From positions 1-29,616 of the IMG/VR virus record IMGVR_UViG_3300021076_000222: 29,616 nt of DNA. One strand, given 5' to 3'. Shown one piece after another: positions 21,901 through 28,537 of the stretch; positions within the stretch are counted from its first letter, which is position 1, and the number at the start of each line of letters is the position of its first letter. The translations under genes were made by a program, and so were the position numbers. Origin of the DNA: a virus. Below the pieces are notes generated by a model. It worked only from the letters and a program-made list of their open reading frames with translations. It made no database searches and was not told the DNA's origin.

Positions 21901-22982
21901 ATCAAAACGGATTGCTCACTGGCAGCGTTAATTCGTCCATCGTCGCGGTTGGTTGGCAAAACGGAAACACCGCCATTGGCGCGCTCGTTCAGGTTCAGGC
22001 AGTGGGCGGCAACTGGAACACCATCGGATCCATCGAGGGCCAGGGATGCACGTTCGTTGGCTATATTGGCACGACCTACAATGTGCGGGTAACTGGTATG
22101 AACTACGCCGGGAACGCGGTCGGCACGCCGGTCACCGCATCCATCACTGTGGTTGCCTCCACCGATGCGCCCGCCAACGTAACCGGTTTCACCGGTTCGG
22201 TAAGCGGAACATCCATTGTGCTCACCTGGAATGCGGTTGGCGGCTGCGATCACTACGAAATCCGTTGGGCCGCTTCCGCCGCGCTCGCGGTATGGAATAC
22301 TTCCGAGGTGCTTTGGGATGGAACCGGCACAACCTGGACCGATACCACCCTGCGCAGTGGCGTCTACATGATCGTCGCGGTTAGTTCCGTAGTTGACGAG
22401 TATGTATCAACCAAGATTGGACTTAATACTTATGTCAACGTTATTCCTATATCCGGTCCAGTAACAAGCATCACGCCGGCCACCTGGGCATCCACGGTAT
22501 CCGCCACATCCGTCTCATCCTCACTTACTTTGTTTTCCCCTAGTTATAACTCTGAGACGGTCAATCAAGAAAATCAAATCATCACTGGAGCTACGCTGGA
22601 TTTTGGTTCTGTATCCGGCACAATCATGAATACGGTGACCAATACGCTTGTTACCGTTTCGGGAACTGGCGTCGTCGAATCTTTCCCTTTTACAAATGCA
22701 AATCGCAGCACGTCTTATCACTATTATACAGGCAAAGGTACATTTGTTGCGTATGACTATATCGACTCAAACGGCGGATGGAATGTTGTCAAAATATATC
22801 TGAATGATGGAGGGTTCGTATATAACAACTATCTGCTATCGACTAACACCGCCGCCCTAACCGCCGCGGCGGCGACTGCAAAAGCCGCTGGAATAGCCGC
22901 ATTCAAGATGGAATGGATTTTCGATATGTATTCCGACGGCTCAGTTATCTTTGACAGTTCCGGCATAGCTCAGATTTCTTGA
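18936..22982 (+). CDS. Central tail-tip protein: gpI-like N-terminus fused to gpJ host-specificity protein
   Basis: 1348 residues from ATG 18936. Residues about 20-98 (RRVRIIVNLNPFRVEERRVV, YLFSVNGARILDENVWNTVI, PGEEIVLFPRAG) are a ubiquitin/MoaD-like fold, and 105-162 two hydrophobic segments (MIGLMVVAAAVTWGFAIPGI, MVMAGSMLISWAFAPG), together the layout of lambda gpI. From about 175 the chain is gpJ-like: VPKAYGTFGWCGNIVSSYIS, AKAYINVLVCYGWG, then beta-rich baseplate domains through about 980, and FN3-like domains (DAPANVTGFTGSVSGTSIVL then TWNAVGGCDHYEIRWAASAA, about 1072-1150). The last 180 residues (to FDSSGIAQIS) should form the receptor-binding tip; their DNA (22400-22980) is visibly richer in A/T than the rest, as expected of a swapped part. 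Separate I and J genes are usual; this fusion skips a gene boundary. Confidence 0.85.
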   Translation: MAAELIPFPKAEIITPHELALRRVRIIVNLNPFRVEERRVVEIAPLAGESLGAIVARAFPAADILPDDYLFSVNGARILDENVWNTVIKPGEEIVLFPRAGNGKIGEMAAMIGLMVVAAAVTWGFAIPGIVAWGGLAVSASTASFAFSGMVMAGSMLISWAFAPGQPKQPDWSQSYDPTGPKGLAQPGTPVPKAYGTFGWCGNIVSSYISFAGAKAYINVLVCYGWGTAKSISNILINKQSISNFSDCSYQTRFGTNDQAPIDGFDATVNGYPQEIQMLVANGPVVVSGTGTNIQGLQITVKFPSGLYSVTADGNYVNCHFVYKIEVAPHGTNTWTAPLFPNMDDMSTVASFHTGNTTETWPAWVVNPTDQFAGSGLVYAASNDSHTPGEAWSSTETVTVIDMNGGSSTTSATFQGVWQPCDPNTNPVKCNSWHQGFINVSANSLSAIFDTQCVYGLTPGQWDVRVTKIGWFQNAHSINYSDSGKANQVCDGWLWNINELFWSNLSYPNMILVGIKALATSQLSGADIQVMATITHGLGEDTVLPAQLANYETDNPAIVSYDQQTNTLYGMGVAASLIDVPAYTAWADLNDEVVINQDGTTARRHIFNGVFDQSGNAWKALSYVAGMSRAAILQLGMRYTVVLDAPADPVQLFTVGNMKKDSFSEQWLALDDRCTLVECSFADAARNYRTDLPVSVMTEEDQNSGEQPKLTQTTLTGCTSRDQAWRWAYHQLLSTKLTLRTIGFTAPVEAVCCTLGSVIAVQSDVVQWASGGRVQSGSTLTTLAVERTDLEFTAAAGYTVSVQHPIVERGTATINAISGLILTMTAALPAGRVAKAVAPDGTEYVVTGYGTSTLTLASVTATASATALATGQVLTLYDCNVIENLDVTGVTTILPSPTSRGGAVIAVSGSFSAVPTEDSAWAYGQSAGYQPAKLFRVVSIKRSGDFDFEIGAAEYNSDVYTDAIPKYGEIVGTPTTAASITNLTLTEQYQNGLLTGSVNSSIVAVGWQNGNTAIGALVQVQAVGGNWNTIGSIEGQGCTFVGYIGTTYNVRVTGMNYAGNAVGTPVTASITVVASTDAPANVTGFTGSVSGTSIVLTWNAVGGCDHYEIRWAASAALAVWNTSEVLWDGTGTTWTDTTLRSGVYMIVAVSSVVDEYVSTKIGLNTYVNVIPISGPVTSITPATWASTVSATSVSSSLTLFSPSYNSETVNQENQIITGATLDFGSVSGTIMNTVTNTLVTVSGTGVVESFPFTNANRSTSYHYYTGKGTFVAYDYIDSNGGWNVVKIYLNDGGFVYNNYLLSTNTAALTAAAATAKAAGIAAFKMEWIFDMYSDGSVIFDSSGIAQIS

Positions 22983-22995
22983 TCAACGAGGTGAA

Positions 22996-25446
22996 ATGAA
23001 AAAACTGATTGTATCTATGATGATCGCGCTGGCGTCGCTGGCCGCCAGCGCGCAAACCGTAACCCTGACCGCAAGCTCCATCAAAACGCTTTCCGGCACC
23101 ACGTTCACAGGCAAGCTCTGCATGGTCCCGGCCAATAACAATGGCACGGTCCTCAGCCACTTTCAATACGGCGGCGGTGGCCAGGGCGTCACGAGTCAGG
23201 TCTGCTATCAGGTCACCGCGGGCGCGCTGCAATCCGGCGTGACCGTGCCGGATACTTATCAGACCAATCCACAAAATCTTTGCCTGTACACGCAACTGAT
23301 TGATCCATCGCAGCCCCTCCAAAAGCGCGTGGTGGGCACATTCCCATGCCTTCAGCCGGCCAGTTCCGGTCAGAATTGGTGCTCCACCACGGGTGCCGTA
23401 ATCACCTGCAATCTGGATAACTACAGCCCAAGCGAAACGCCGGGAACGATGCAAGAGCCGGACGTGATGGGACCGCAGGGTCTGCCAGGCGGCTTGCCCG
23501 GCGCGATTGACATCAACACGCTCTCCGGCGCGGATTTTGGCGTCAAACTGAGCGCGTGTCTGGCTCGGCTGAGCACAACCTACGGCGGCATCTGCGAGGG
23601 TCGCAACCTGGGCGCGACGGCGCTGACAATGGCCTCCAGCGTGACTATTTCCACGCCCAACACCATCATCAATCTGCCGTGCGCGACGATAACAACGGCT
23701 CAGCAAGTCATCGTGCCGGCCGGTGTGCGCAATGTGACCATTCACGGCTGTGCCTACCAGGGGGGCAGCACGGCCAATGGCGCGGCGGGTGGCACGGTTT
23801 GGGTTTATACCGGCTCTGGCGCGGCCTTTGCCGTTGGCGATTCGAGTTATGCCGTCGATACCAAAGGCTTTTCATTCGACAATGCCAACCTGAACACCGC
23901 CAGCGCGGGCGCGGCCGGGTCGGCTTTCTACTTCTATCGCACCCAGGAAATCCGCCTCGACAATCTCTATCTGAATGGCAATCAACTTACCGGCCAGACG
24001 GCGGTCACGCTCGACGGCACGGGAGATTACTCCGGCGGCCTCTTCCAGAATGACACGCTGAACGGCTTCGGAACCGGCTTTCTGCTTACCGGCCATCTTT
24101 CCGGATCGGTCTCGGATGACTACGCCAACGCCTCGGTCTTCAACCGCGTGCGTATCATCTGCCCCACGTCCTCCGGCAGCCCGGTTGCCGGAACCTATGG
24201 ATTCAATGTTGCGGGCGCGGACGGCAACACGTGGAACGGCGGCGATGTGGAGGGTTGCTCGACGGCGATGCACCTGGGCGCGGCCGCCACCGGCAACACG
24301 ATTGTCGGGCTGCGGAATGAGAACTCGACTGCTCAGGCCGTTGCGGACTCCGGCAGCAGCTATAACTCATGGATTACCGGGGGCACAATGTTTACCGGCG
24401 CTCTGACGGATAATGGAACGCATAACACCTTTCTGGACGCCTTTCACCGGCAATTTAACTCACTTAACGGTGATCTCTGGCGCAGTCAAGCCGATGCGAC
24501 GGTGACCGATCACATCTTCACCGGCATTGGCCTGGGCAATGTGCGCGGGCGGCAAGTGGAATACCAGACGGATGTTCCCAACGCTGCCGGAAGTTATCGG
24601 AATGCTTGGCTCTGGGGGCCGGGCGACGGTACAAGCGGCGCGCAGGCCTGGGTGCTTCAGGATTTGCTTAATAACACCATCCGGCTCGGAATTCAGCAAA
24701 ACACCACGGCTGGCGAAAATAATCAGAGCTTCCTCAACGCGGCTGGTACCGGCAGCGTGTGTTTCAATTGCGGCGCTAACTCAGGCACGGGCGGAGTTAC
24801 CATCGGCAGCGGTGGCGCATCGCCGACGACCGTCGCGAGCTGGGATTCCAGCGGCAATCAGACACTCCTCGGCGGCTTGAATTTCTACTCAGGTACAACG
24901 CAAGCCTGGCAATGGAACTGCGCTCTTTCAGGCTCCTGCTCATTAAACAACAAGAACGCCACGACTCCCGCTCGTGTATTTGCAGCATGGACAAACGGTG
25001 GAACTGACATTGACAGCCAAACGACCAACGCCGTGACCATCAATAACACAAGCACAGGCGGTACAGGTGGATTCCTCGTCTATGAGGGCGGCGCAAATTA
25101 CAGCACGATAGCGTTCGGAGTGTCCGGTGCGGGAGCAACTAACCAAGCCGGAAACCATCAGACGGGCAGCGCCAGCGGGACCGGAAATGAAATTATCGGC
25201 AACCATCTGAATCAGATTGCCACCGCCGACTTCGCGGGAACTTGCACTATGTCCAGCTCGGCCACGTGTACCGTGTCGTTTCAGCACTCATGGACATCCA
25301 TACCCGATTGCCATGTGACCCCAATTGTCTCCGCCGCGCCGACTAACTACGCGGGCTACAGTTGGTCTACGAACGTGGTGACAGTTTGGGCCAATGCCAG
25401 TAACTCACTGACTTGGTCCGTAGTCTGTGTCGGCAACCCAAACTAG
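22996..25446 (+). CDS. Tailspike-like beta-helix protein with signal peptide and collagen-like linker
   Basis: 816 residues from ATG 22996 (GAGGTGA upstream). Residues 1-19 (MKKLIVSMMIALASLAASA) are a textbook Sec signal peptide cut near ASAQ. Residues 20-147 are the cysteine-bearing domain shared with the 4423 gene. A short collagen-like stretch GPQGLPGGLPGAI (159-171) leads into a parallel beta-helix (about 172-480: GADFGVKLSACLARLSTTYG, VTISTPNTIINLPCATITTA, VRNVTIHGCAYQGG, GFSFDNANLNTA, IRLDNLYLNGNQL), as in tailspikes and pectate-lyase-like enzymes. The C-terminus has small repeats and a last domain with four cysteines (GTCTMSSSATCTVSF, CHVTPIVS, SVVCVGNPN). It sits where lambda has its side-tail-fibre gene. 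A signal peptide is not expected in a tail fibre; either the fold is exported or the hydrophobic end anchors it to the tail. Confidence 0.8.
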   Translation: MKKLIVSMMIALASLAASAQTVTLTASSIKTLSGTTFTGKLCMVPANNNGTVLSHFQYGGGGQGVTSQVCYQVTAGALQSGVTVPDTYQTNPQNLCLYTQLIDPSQPLQKRVVGTFPCLQPASSGQNWCSTTGAVITCNLDNYSPSETPGTMQEPDVMGPQGLPGGLPGAIDINTLSGADFGVKLSACLARLSTTYGGICEGRNLGATALTMASSVTISTPNTIINLPCATITTAQQVIVPAGVRNVTIHGCAYQGGSTANGAAGGTVWVYTGSGAAFAVGDSSYAVDTKGFSFDNANLNTASAGAAGSAFYFYRTQEIRLDNLYLNGNQLTGQTAVTLDGTGDYSGGLFQNDTLNGFGTGFLLTGHLSGSVSDDYANASVFNRVRIICPTSSGSPVAGTYGFNVAGADGNTWNGGDVEGCSTAMHLGAAATGNTIVGLRNENSTAQAVADSGSSYNSWITGGTMFTGALTDNGTHNTFLDAFHRQFNSLNGDLWRSQADATVTDHIFTGIGLGNVRGRQVEYQTDVPNAAGSYRNAWLWGPGDGTSGAQAWVLQDLLNNTIRLGIQQNTTAGENNQSFLNAAGTGSVCFNCGANSGTGGVTIGSGGASPTTVASWDSSGNQTLLGGLNFYSGTTQAWQWNCALSGSCSLNNKNATTPARVFAAWTNGGTDIDSQTTNAVTINNTSTGGTGGFLVYEGGANYSTIAFGVSGAGATNQAGNHQTGSASGTGNEIIGNHLNQIATADFAGTCTMSSSATCTVSFQHSWTSIPDCHVTPIVSAAPTNYAGYSWSTNVVTVWANASNSLTWSVVCVGNPN

Positions 25447-25507
25447 CGCCCTTTTCAGAACAATCTCCATACTGGCTTTATCAGGCGGAAACGCCAAGGA
25501 GAAATCT

Positions 25508-25981
25508 ATGGGAATCGGAAGTGTAGTAACTGACATTACGAGCCGCATTGAAAAGATCGGCAAGGAAATCTGGACGGCCCTCAAGGGCGGCGGAGAGCTG
25601 TTTCTGAAGCTCGCCAAGTCTGGCAAGCTGATCGAGGTTGGCGAGGATGGTGAAGCTATCGCCTCCGCGGGAGCCAAGGCCATCATCACCTTTATCGACG
25701 ATGGCGAAGCGCTGGTGACCACAGTCGCCAAGGATGACGGCGCTAGCCTGGCAGCCCTCAAGACGCTGGCGGAAGAGGTCACGGCGGCCGTGGCCGCGAA
25801 GGGCGAGAACTGGGTGGAAGACGTGGCGTCCTTTACCGATCTGATTGCCGCGCTCAAGACCTTCTCTGCCACCAATTACACCGATGTAATTACGAGCTTT
25901 GACAAGGTCGTGACCGACGTGAAGAGCGTTTCCACCGCGCTCAAGACGGACGTGGAGAAGCTCATCAAGGATACCGAGTAA
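25508..25981 (+). CDS. Helical protein of unknown function
   Basis: 157 residues from ATG 25508 with AAGGAGAAA upstream; the frame opens earlier at 25427 within the previous gene. Predicted nearly all helical and amphipathic (VVTDITSRIEKIGKEIWTAL, LAALKTLAEEVTAAVAAKGE, FDKVVTDVKSVSTALKTDVE), no membrane segment, no Cys. Near the end of the late genes and followed by a strong terminator (26004-26035), so it is the last gene of the tailspike transcript. Position suggests lysis or tail-fibre accessory role, but nothing in the sequence shows it. Confidence 0.75.
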   Translation: MGIGSVVTDITSRIEKIGKEIWTALKGGGELFLKLAKSGKLIEVGEDGEAIASAGAKAIITFIDDGEALVTTVAKDDGASLAALKTLAEEVTAAVAAKGENWVEDVASFTDLIAALKTFSATNYTDVITSFDKVVTDVKSVSTALKTDVEKLIKDTE

Positions 25982-26003
25982 GCATTTGTGTTACACGGGT
26001 TCT

Positions 26004-26035
26004 GCGCGGCATGGCTTACGTCATGCCGCGCTTTT
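26004..26035 (+). terminator. Rho-independent terminator ending the late operon
   Basis: GCGCGGCATG (26004-26013), loop GCTTACGT, CATGCCGCGC (26022-26031), then TTTT. Perfect 10-bp stem, the best terminator in the window. Confidence 0.88.
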
Positions 26036-26068
26036 CTGAAACTGCCGTCAAACCGCATGGAGTAGAGC

Positions 26069-26350
26069 ATGGCCCCGGTTGAAATATCCGCAATCGCCGA
26101 ACTTACTGGAGAGGTGAGCAAGCTGCGCGCCGATCTGCGCGTATTTCAAACCAGACTCATGGGCGATGACGAATCGGAGGATGCCCAAGGCCGTATTCCG
26201 CGCATCGAAGCCTCTGTGAAAGATCATGAGGACAGAATTACGCGCATTGAGCATCTGCGCTGGGCAGCGCATTTTCTGTCAGTGATCGGCGGCGCGATTG
26301 CCGGGGCTGCTGGCGCGGCTTATTCGCTTTACAGGATGTTTTCGCATTGA
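26069..26350 (+). CDS. XhlA-like small membrane protein (possible lysis accessory)
   Basis: 93 residues from ATG 26069 (GGAGTAGAG upstream). Residues 5-60 form a coiled coil with acidic and basic residues (ISAIAELTGEVSKLRADLRV, IEASVKDHEDRITRIEHLRW); residues about 66-90 are one membrane segment (FLSVIGGAIAGAAGAAYSLY) with a short tail MFSH. This coiled-coil-plus-one-TM layout is that of XhlA-type proteins found with phage lysis genes. It has no holin partner or endolysin beside it, so the lysis role is an inference. It lies downstream of the strong terminator, so it probably has its own promoter, not seen. Confidence 0.7.
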   Translation: MAPVEISAIAELTGEVSKLRADLRVFQTRLMGDDESEDAQGRIPRIEASVKDHEDRITRIEHLRWAAHFLSVIGGAIAGAAGAAYSLYRMFSH

Positions 26351-26358
26351 GGAGTGAA

Positions 26359-26757
26359 ATGGAAAAGTCAACTTATGAGAATGGAGCAAGCCGCTCGGCG
26401 CTGGCTGAGCGTTATGACCTGATCCCGAAAGCGGCTATGGATGCGCTGGCGCGGCGGTTGGCTTTGGGCGCGGCCCAGCACGGCGAGAATAACTGGCGCG
26501 GCGGCGGCGAAGAGTTTCGCAAGGCCACGTTGAATCACCTCATGCGACATTTGCTCGATTACATCGAGAACGGGAATGCCAGCGACGCCAATACAGACGC
26601 CATCATTTGCAATGCGGCGTTTCTCGCTCACTTCGAGGTGCAAAAGCCGTTCAACCCGCGCGGATTGCCGCCAGACGTAGTTAAGGTGCTACTTACAAGG
26701 CCGCACAAAACACTTAGCGCGTTCAAGGCTGTCAAGCCGCGTTTCTCGTCATGCTGA
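26359..26757 (+). CDS. dATP/dGTP pyrophosphohydrolase-like protein (DUF5664, MazG-related)
   Basis: 132 residues from ATG 26359, GAGGAGTG just upstream; it starts 8 bases after the previous stop. The conserved parts are ERYDLIPKAAMDALARRLAL with 'GAAQHGENNWRGG' (about 18-50), the 'R.dLIP..al..~A....Ga.KYg..NW..G' pattern, and NHLMRHLLDYIENGNASDAN (about 61-80), the 'RHl.a...Ge..D' metal-site pattern. These proteins hydrolyse dNTPs to dNMPs in some phages. In phages with modified bases they sort with genes that change the dATP pool, but no such gene is visible here. The end overlaps the integrase gene on the other strand by 9 bases. Confidence 0.75.
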   Translation: MEKSTYENGASRSALAERYDLIPKAAMDALARRLALGAAQHGENNWRGGGEEFRKATLNHLMRHLLDYIENGNASDANTDAIICNAAFLAHFEVQKPFNPRGLPPDVVKVLLTRPHKTLSAFKAVKPRFSSC

Positions 26758-27906
26758 GATGTGTTCACGATAAGCATATTGACCATCTGACCTGACTGGC
26801 GCTTTCCGCGTCAGATCGATAGACTCCACCGCAATAAACTTCACGCGTGTGCGCTGATGTGCGTAGTATTCCATCATTTTATGACCCACGTGCCCGGCGA
26901 TAGCGATCACCGTCTCCGGATTCACATCGTTTTCCAGCAGCCGCGTGATGCAGTGGTGGCGCAGATCGTGAGGTGTCAGACTGACAAACCCCGTAGCTTT
27001 CCGCAAGTTATCCCAGCTTTTCCGCAGCCACCCTCGCGACGCCGGCCGCGTGGGGTCGAACTCGTTGCGAATCACGCGAAACGGGAAGAGGTAATGATCC
27101 GGTTCGCAGGAACCCAGCTTGAGCGCGCGCTTGAAGCATTGCTCAACCGCCCATTTTGCCGCGGCGTTCAATGGAATCTTGCGCGGACGATGATTGTTTT
27201 TCACCGCATCCTCTGGGATATAGATCTCCGAAATTCCATCTGTGCTCAAAAACCAGTCTTTGAGCCGGAGGCGGCGCAGCTCAATGCCTGACGCCGTGGT
27301 GTTGTTTGTGATGCAAGCAACCCAGTAGGCCAGCGCAGCCTCCGGATGCTGGCGTGCTACGCGGAAGAGCCGCTCTTCTTCGGGCTCGGTCAGAATGGTC
27401 CGCGGTGACCAACTGGGAATCGAAAGCGGAAAATAGAACGGCCTGATACGGTACCACAGTTCGCAGTGGTTCAGAACCATAGCCAAGACATTGACCTCAT
27501 GGTTGACCGTACCGTGCTGGCAGGTGTGTTTCCATGGATGCAGTTGCTGGCCGCCCACATTGAGCGAGTTACCCATGCGCGCAATCTGATAGGCGCGAAT
27601 CTGGCCGGGTGTAATATCGCATAGCCGCAGGTCACCAAAGAACACATTGAGATAGGTCTGTGTGGCCTCGTGAGCGCGCGGCTTGAGGGATACGGACTGG
27701 CGGCGCAACTGCATCCAATAGCGCGCCGCATCGCGGAAACATTTTTTGGCCAGATGCAGATTGCCGCCGCGCAACGCGGCGTCGGCCGCCTGGCACGCCG
27801 GGCAGTTGATGTGATCGATAGTGTGTTGCTCTGCAAATTTCGTTTCAGGTATACAAAACGGTGTAAATTCTACCCGAGTCTTCGTTGATTCCTTAAAATC
27901 GGACAT
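26749..27906 (-). CDS. int: Tyrosine-type site-specific integrase
   Basis: 385 residues from ATG 27906, GGGGAAAA upstream. Cuts and rejoins attP and attB to insert and excise the phage. The N-terminal half carries CPAC (35-38) in an otherwise unusual arm-binding region with extra Cys, and a core-binding helical region. The catalytic domain is complete: Arg211 (GIELRRLRLKDW), a Lys in the beta hairpin (VKNNHRPRKIPL), H313-x-x-R316 (TPHDLRHHCITRLL), His339 (IAIAGHVGH) and the nucleophile Tyr348 (MEYYAH). It sits next to the tRNA-Val fragment, as for phages that integrate into tRNA genes. The gene faces the late genes; the 129-bp gap to the next gene holds its promoter. Confidence 0.93.
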   Translation of the reverse strand: MSDFKESTKTRVEFTPFCIPETKFAEQHTIDHINCPACQAADAALRGGNLHLAKKCFRDAARYWMQLRRQSVSLKPRAHEATQTYLNVFFGDLRLCDITPGQIRAYQIARMGNSLNVGGQQLHPWKHTCQHGTVNHEVNVLAMVLNHCELWYRIRPFYFPLSIPSWSPRTILTEPEEERLFRVARQHPEAALAYWVACITNNTTASGIELRRLRLKDWFLSTDGISEIYIPEDAVKNNHRPRKIPLNAAAKWAVEQCFKRALKLGSCEPDHYLFPFRVIRNEFDPTRPASRGWLRKSWDNLRKATGFVSLTPHDLRHHCITRLLENDVNPETVIAIAGHVGHKMMEYYAHQRTRVKFIAVESIDLTRKAPVRSDGQYAYREHISA

Positions 27907-27953
27907 TTTTCCCCATTTCTAAAATGTGGTACGCCATCGAGTGTGAGATTAGC

Positions 27954-27977
27954 GCCACGCTATGCACACGCCGTGGC
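27954..27977. promoter_or_regulatory. Inverted repeat upstream of integrase
   Basis: GCCACG (27954-27959), 12-base gap, CGTGGC (27972-27977), in the 128-base region between the integrase and the 57-codon gene, which are divergent. May be an operator or core-type site. Confidence 0.4.
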
Positions 27978-28013
27978 CAGCGATGGGCGCAATAGCCCAT
28001 AACGTGTTCATTC

Positions 28014-28043
28014 ATAGGCCATTACTCTCGTGGTATGGCCTAT
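28014..28043. promoter_or_regulatory. Inverted repeat over the start of the small RHH gene (candidate operator)
   Basis: ATAGGCCA (28014-28021), 14-base gap, TGGCCTAT (28036-28043). The right arm begins inside the ATG at 28035. The arm centres are 22 bp apart, about two helix turns, suited to two bound dimers. A repressor here would block its own translation start region and perhaps the integrase promoter. Confidence 0.55.
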
Positions 28044-28208
28044 AAACGCATTCACGTCTCGCTATCCCCGGCGCAGTTCAGACTTTTAGAAAAGCTCCAA
28101 ACTAAGCTCGGTCTCGATACCACCAACACCATCCGGTATTGCGTGTCCCGCATCGCAGAGCAAGAGAATCTCTTGCGTGAGCGGTCTGGAAAAGCTGATG
28201 GAATCTAG
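28035..28208 (+). CDS. Small ribbon-helix-helix-like protein (candidate excisionase or regulator)
   Basis: 57 residues from ATG 28035 to TAG 28206. MAYKRIHVSLSPAQFRLLEK has the beta-strand of basic/hydrophobic alternation (YKRIHVSLS) followed by a helix, then LGLDTTNTIRYCVSRIAEQE, a second helix; this is the Arc/MetJ/CopG type layout. It is divergent from the integrase. Small DNA-binding proteins beside integrases are often excisionases or regulators. The ribosome binding site is weak (CGTGG). The inverted repeat at 28014-28043 fits self-regulation. Assignment is by pattern only. Confidence 0.65.
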   Translation: MAYKRIHVSLSPAQFRLLEKLQTKLGLDTTNTIRYCVSRIAEQENLLRERSGKADGI

Positions 28209-28219
28209 CGGAATGGGAC

Positions 28220-28281
28220 AAAACCCGAAAGAAACCGAAATGACCGGCATGAAAAAGCGTAAAACGCATAGAAAACCCGAA
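28220..28281 (+). repeat. Direct repeats AAAACCCGAA (candidate arm-type sites)
   Basis: AAAACCCGAA at 28220-28229 and 28272-28281, 52 bases apart, with a related GAAACCGAAA at about 28231. They lie between the small gene and the attachment site, where integrase arm sites are usual. Confidence 0.35.
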
Positions 28282-28282
28282 C

Positions 28283-28304
28283 ATCTGTGACAGCCGTCAC
28301 AGAT
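28283..28304. promoter_or_regulatory. Perfect inverted repeat with TGTGA-N6-TCACA core
   Basis: ATCTGTGAC-AGCC-GTCACAGAT, 9-bp arms with a 4-base gap. The core is the textbook CRP/FNR-family consensus. It could also be a hairpin at the 3' end of the small gene or an integrase site. The stretch 28209-28399 holds no other gene that I can see. Confidence 0.5.
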
Positions 28305-28399
28305 TGGCGGTAACTTCGGCGTAAAGTGGGTTTAACGAAACGTGAGAAGCAAATAGATAAGCAATCTGTTCTAGGCAGTTGTAGAACGCCTGCCGGTTC

Positions 28400-28460
<61 letters not shown>

Positions 28461-28537
28461 TTTATATATTCTTTTGATCCGGCCCAAAATGAATACAGAA
28501 CCGCGTAACATCATCAGCACTTTACAGACTCAATCTT

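Noticed and set aside
28304-28327. Promoter TTGGCG ... TAAAGT after the palindrome
   Set aside because: Only 12 bases between the boxes, too close for sigma70.
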